6,540 nt of DNA from Bacillota bacterium (GTDB taxonomy: Bacteria; Bacillota; Clostridia; Christensenellales; CAG-138), in the NCBI GenBank assembly GCA_023435855.1, contig JAEZLG010000116.1, forward strand, positions 1 to 6,540. The letters run 5' to 3'. Every line of letters starts with the position of its first letter. The stretch's first letter is position 1. The notes below the pieces were generated by a model. It had not been told where the DNA came from. It saw only the letters and a list, made by a program, of their open reading frames with translations, and searched no databases. Below are positions 4,847 through 6,540 of this stretch, one piece after another. Both the position numbers and the translations under genes were made by a program.

Positions 4847-5521
4847 TTGGACGGTTGGAGTTATTTTTTCAATAATATCTACGCCATTGCGGCAAGGCTT
4901 TTGCTCGCTGCAGCCGCGGGTGGGCTATTGGGCTTTGAGCGCACACGCAAGATGCGCGGCGCAGGGCTTCGCACCTATATGCTCGTGTGTTTGGGTGCAG
5001 CCATGGCCATGATGACGGGCGAATACATCACCTACCAGACCGGCAACAGCGACCCTGCACGCATCGCTGCGCAGGTAGTGAGCGGCATAGGCTTTATCGG
5101 CGCGGGTACCATTATGGCAACGGGCTACCACCGTGTAAAAGGCATCACTACCGCCGCAGGGCTTTGGCTTTGCGCCTGCCTTGGGCTCGCCATCGGCATA
5201 GGCTTTTATGGCGGAGCATTGTTAATGCTCATCATAACGCTTATCACCATGCTTGTTGGTGAAAAGCTTCAAAAAAGCTACCTCGCGCGCGGTAACCGCA
5301 TGCGCATCTACGCGCTTTTGAGCGATGAAAACAGCCTTAGCGAATTTTTAAACTTCCTCAAACAGAACGATATTACAATTAGCGATTTTGAACATCTCAA
5401 CCCCATCGGCAAAAGCGTGAGCGCTACGATTGTGCTAAAGCTCCACGCCAAGCACGCGCACCAAGAAACGCTCGAGCTTTTATCCACGAGCCCGGGTGTC
5501 GCGTTTTTGGAACAGGTATAA
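4847..5521 (+). CDS. MgtC/SapB-family membrane protein with C-terminal ACT-like domain
   Basis: 224 residues, TTG start with GGGAGG (4832-4837) 9 bases upstream; a nearby ATG at 4839 is out of frame. The N-terminal 140 residues are the MgtC membrane domain: AARLLLAAAAGGLLGFERTR (15-34), GAGLRTYMLVCLGAAMAMM (38-56), DPARIAAQVVSGIGFIGAGTIM (69-90) and VKGITTAAGLWLCACLGLAIG (97-117). About five membrane helices are expected. Residues 150-224 are soluble and fit the ACT-like domain of longer MgtC homologues. In pathogens MgtC supports growth at low magnesium and inside macrophages by acting on F-type ATPase; in other bacteria its role is less clear and it is not itself a proven magnesium transporter. 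The gene stands alone and converges with tetR, with 24 bases between stops. Confidence 0.9.
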   Translation: MDGWSYFFNNIYAIAARLLLAAAAGGLLGFERTRKMRGAGLRTYMLVCLGAAMAMMTGEYITYQTGNSDPARIAAQVVSGIGFIGAGTIMATGYHRVKGITTAAGLWLCACLGLAIGIGFYGGALLMLIITLITMLVGEKLQKSYLARGNRMRIYALLSDENSLSEFLNFLKQNDITISDFEHLNPIGKSVSATIVLKLHAKHAHQETLELLSTSPGVAFLEQV

Positions 5522-5545
5522 TGCCCTGTAGGCGGGAATGTTGCA

Positions 5546-6115
5546 TTACGACTTTAGAAATGCTGCCTGACCGTAGTTGGTCATATTGTTGATAAATTCG
5601 GCAATCTGTTCCGGGGTCTCTTTCATATCGCCGCGCAGCCATTTCTCGATAATGGCGATGCTGCCGCTAGCCGTGAACACATACATCATTTCAAGCACCT
5701 CGTAGGAGGTGCTTTTTTTTCGCTTATCCCACTCGGCAATGCTTTGCGTGCGGGCTATGTTGAGCACGCGTCCCATAAACGCCTTATCGCCGTGCTCGGA
5801 GATGATGATTTTACACAGCTCCCCATTGTCTGCAATAGCGCGGCAGATTTCCGTTAATAGCCTGAGAACCGTTTCTCTGCCGGAAATCTTCTCGATTGAA
5901 TGGCGTATCTCCAAATACAGCTCGTCTTGGATTTGGGAGAGCAAATCGATTGGGCTTGCGTAATGCACGTAAAACGTGTTGCGGTTTATGTCCGCCGCGC
6001 GACATATATCGGTAACGGTGATTTTGCCTATGGGCTTTTCCTTCATAAGCTCCAAGAGGCTTTGCTTGAGAACCATTTTTGTGTACTTTACCCTGCGGTC
6101 AATTTTTTCTTCCAT
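5546..6115 (-). CDS. TetR/AcrR-family transcriptional regulator
   Basis: 189 residues from the ATG at 6115. Residues 9-55 are the TetR DNA-binding domain, with the helix-turn-helix ITVTDICRAADINRNTFYVHY (32-52). The C-terminal ligand-binding part ends in a GSIAIIEKWLRGDMKETPEQIAEF segment (151-174) typical of the TetR_C domain found in DhaS-like regulators. The ligand and targets are unknown; the only divergent or adjacent candidates are the convergent MgtC gene and the upstream helicase-like gene. The start is uncertain. The ATG at 6115 overlaps the TTAA tip of the 6115-6460 element and has no visible Shine-Dalgarno, while a GTG at 6197-6199 in the same frame has AGGAGG 8 bases upstream and would add 28 residues encoded by the element. 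Family homology begins only at about the ATG. Confidence 0.88.
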   Translation of the reverse strand: MEEKIDRRVKYTKMVLKQSLLELMKEKPIGKITVTDICRAADINRNTFYVHYASPIDLLSQIQDELYLEIRHSIEKISGRETVLRLLTEICRAIADNGELCKIIISEHGDKAFMGRVLNIARTQSIAEWDKRKKSTSYEVLEMMYVFTASGSIAIIEKWLRGDMKETPEQIAEFINNMTNYGQAAFLKS

Positions 6116-6207
6116 TAAGGTAAGGGGAGTCAAACCCCTGCGCCTCAAAACTGCCAGTTTGGCGCACGTCATTGTCATCGTTAGTCGCCGTAGTTCCACT
6201 ACGGCTC

Positions 6208-6213
6208 CCTCCT
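6208..6213 (-). promoter_or_regulatory. Shine-Dalgarno inside the repeat element, in frame with the TetR gene
   Basis: AGGAGG on the minus strand lies 8 bases before a GTG (6197-6199) that is in frame with the TetR gene through 28 codons of element sequence. Its strength contrasts with the missing site before the ATG at 6115. The GTG itself is partly within the loop and stem of the 6187-6205 hairpin, which could mask it. Confidence 0.4.
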
Positions 6214-6310
6214 CTTTCGCGACCTGCATCCAAACTGGCAGTTTTTAGGTCGCAGAGTTTAGAGGGTCGGAAAGCTTGTCAGCGCTAGGCGCCGGCGTAG
6301 GCGTAACACG

Positions 6311-6377
6311 TCCGGCGAAGCCGGAGCCCTTCGGGCCAAGGCTTACAGCCTTGCGAGGGCCAAGGCCTGCGGCCTTG
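6311..6377. repeat. Series of GC-rich mini-hairpins with three-base loops
   Basis: Four perfect hairpins: TCCGGC-GAA-GCCGGA (6311-6325), GCCC-TTC-GGGC (6326-6336), CAAGGCT-TAC-AGCCTTG (6337-6353) and CAAGGCC-TGC-GGCCTTG (6361-6377). The first three abut without a spare base. A fifth, looser one follows (GGTGCT 6381-6386 with AGTACC 6394-6399). Every tight hairpin has a three-base loop although the stems differ, which argues for selection on the shape. Confidence 0.8.
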
Positions 6378-6461
6378 CGTGGTGCTTACGGCGAGTACCG
6401 GCAACACAGCGATGGCGTGCTTTCCGGCCCTCTAAACCGCAGGGCTTCGGCTCCCCTTAAC

Positions 6462-6540
6462 TTATGTTTGTGACTCAATGGGAGCGTAGGCCGCTGCGAA
6501 TTTCTTCACACCTACGGTATCGAAATCGATGGTGATGATG
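6462..6540 (-). CDS. pcrA: C-terminal end of a PcrA/UvrD-like DNA helicase (partial)
   Basis: The last 25 codons and a TAA stop (6462-6464) of a minus-strand gene running out of the window. The readable tail is IITIDFDTVGVKKFAAAYAP followed by IESQT. It resembles the small C-terminal tudor-like domain of PcrA, which typically ends in a strand of the form LTIAFPGVGIKKLLAKFAPI, the part that contacts RNA polymerase. If so, this is the housekeeping 3'-5' helicase of repair and rolling-circle replication. The assignment rests on a short match from memory. The repeat element begins one base beyond the stop. Confidence 0.6.
   Translation of the reverse strand, partial: IITIDFDTVGVKKFAAAYAPIESQT

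Larger units (their letters stand above)
6115..6460. mobile_element. TTAA-ended, hairpin-rich intergenic repeat element (MITE-like)
   Basis: The 346-bp unit starts TTAAGGTAAGGGGAGTCAAA (6115-6134), then CCCCTGCG. Its right end read in reverse complement starts TTAAGGGGAGCCGAAGCCCT (6460-6441), then GCG, so the ends are imperfect inverted repeats. Nested inside are AAAACTGCCAGTTTGG (6147-6162) with its complement at 6230-6245, and GTTTAGAGGGTCGGAAAGC (6257-6275) with its complement at 6419-6437 (18 of 19). A GCCGTAGT-TCC-ACTACGGC hairpin lies at 6187-6205. No transposase is encoded. It exactly fills the gap between two minus-strand genes, and a related short copy lies at 3931-3970. A non-autonomous element is the best reading; a structured non-coding RNA is the alternative. 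Confidence 0.65.

Noticed and set aside
6276..6473. 65-codon plus-strand frame with Pro/Ala/Leu/Arg-rich repeats
   Set aside because: It is a translation of the GC-rich hairpin series; composition and lack of a ribosome binding site argue against a gene.

Overview
The window looks like chromosomal DNA from a Bacillota (Firmicutes) bacterium, most likely a gut-type member of class Clostridia. The evidence is indirect: strong AGGAGG-type ribosome binding sites, TTG and GTG starts, two near-consensus sigma-A promoters, an Lgt of the GCFFAGCC type, and small membrane proteins resembling DUF5665 and DUF4190. I cannot name the species.

Layout, left to right. (1) 13-489 (-): a pyridoxamine-5'-phosphate-oxidase-like FMN split-barrel protein. 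(2) 490-788: its probable promoter and two hairpin terminators. (3) 789-2495 (-): a 568-residue secreted protein with a signal peptide, three unrelated tandem repeat arrays (periods 8, 10 and 9 residues) and a prealbumin-like beta domain, but no visible wall anchor. (4) 2496-3022: a non-coding region rich in inverted repeats, with two degenerate or truncated copies of a tRNA-Ala 3' end. (5) 3023-3099 (-): an intact tRNA-Ala(GGC) whose promoter overlaps the end of lgt. (6) 3138-3917 (-): lgt, prolipoprotein diacylglyceryl transferase. (7) 4027-4347 (-) and 4443-4664 (-): two small membrane proteins, the first behind a perfect TTGACA-17-TATAAT promoter. (8) 4847-5521 (+): an MgtC/SapB-family membrane protein with its own promoter. 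(9) 5546-6115 (-): a TetR-family regulator, convergent with the MgtC gene. (10) 6115-6460: a hairpin-packed, TTAA-ended repeat element that fills the whole gap between tetR and the next gene. (11) 6462-6540 (-): the last 25 codons of a gene that reads like the C-terminus of the PcrA/UvrD helicase.

The protein genes are mostly ordinary envelope and housekeeping genes on the minus strand and do not form one obvious pathway. Lgt, the two small membrane proteins and MgtC share only an envelope location.

The unusual content is non-coding. A TTAA-ended palindromic element at 6115-6460 has a solo 40-bp relative at 3931-3970 directly upstream of the lgt ribosome binding site. Both it and the tRNA-tail region (2813-2986) carry runs of abutting small hairpins, mostly with three-base loops. 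The large element also supplies an alternative ribosome binding site and GTG start in frame with the TetR gene. The second item of interest is the three-repeat secreted protein.
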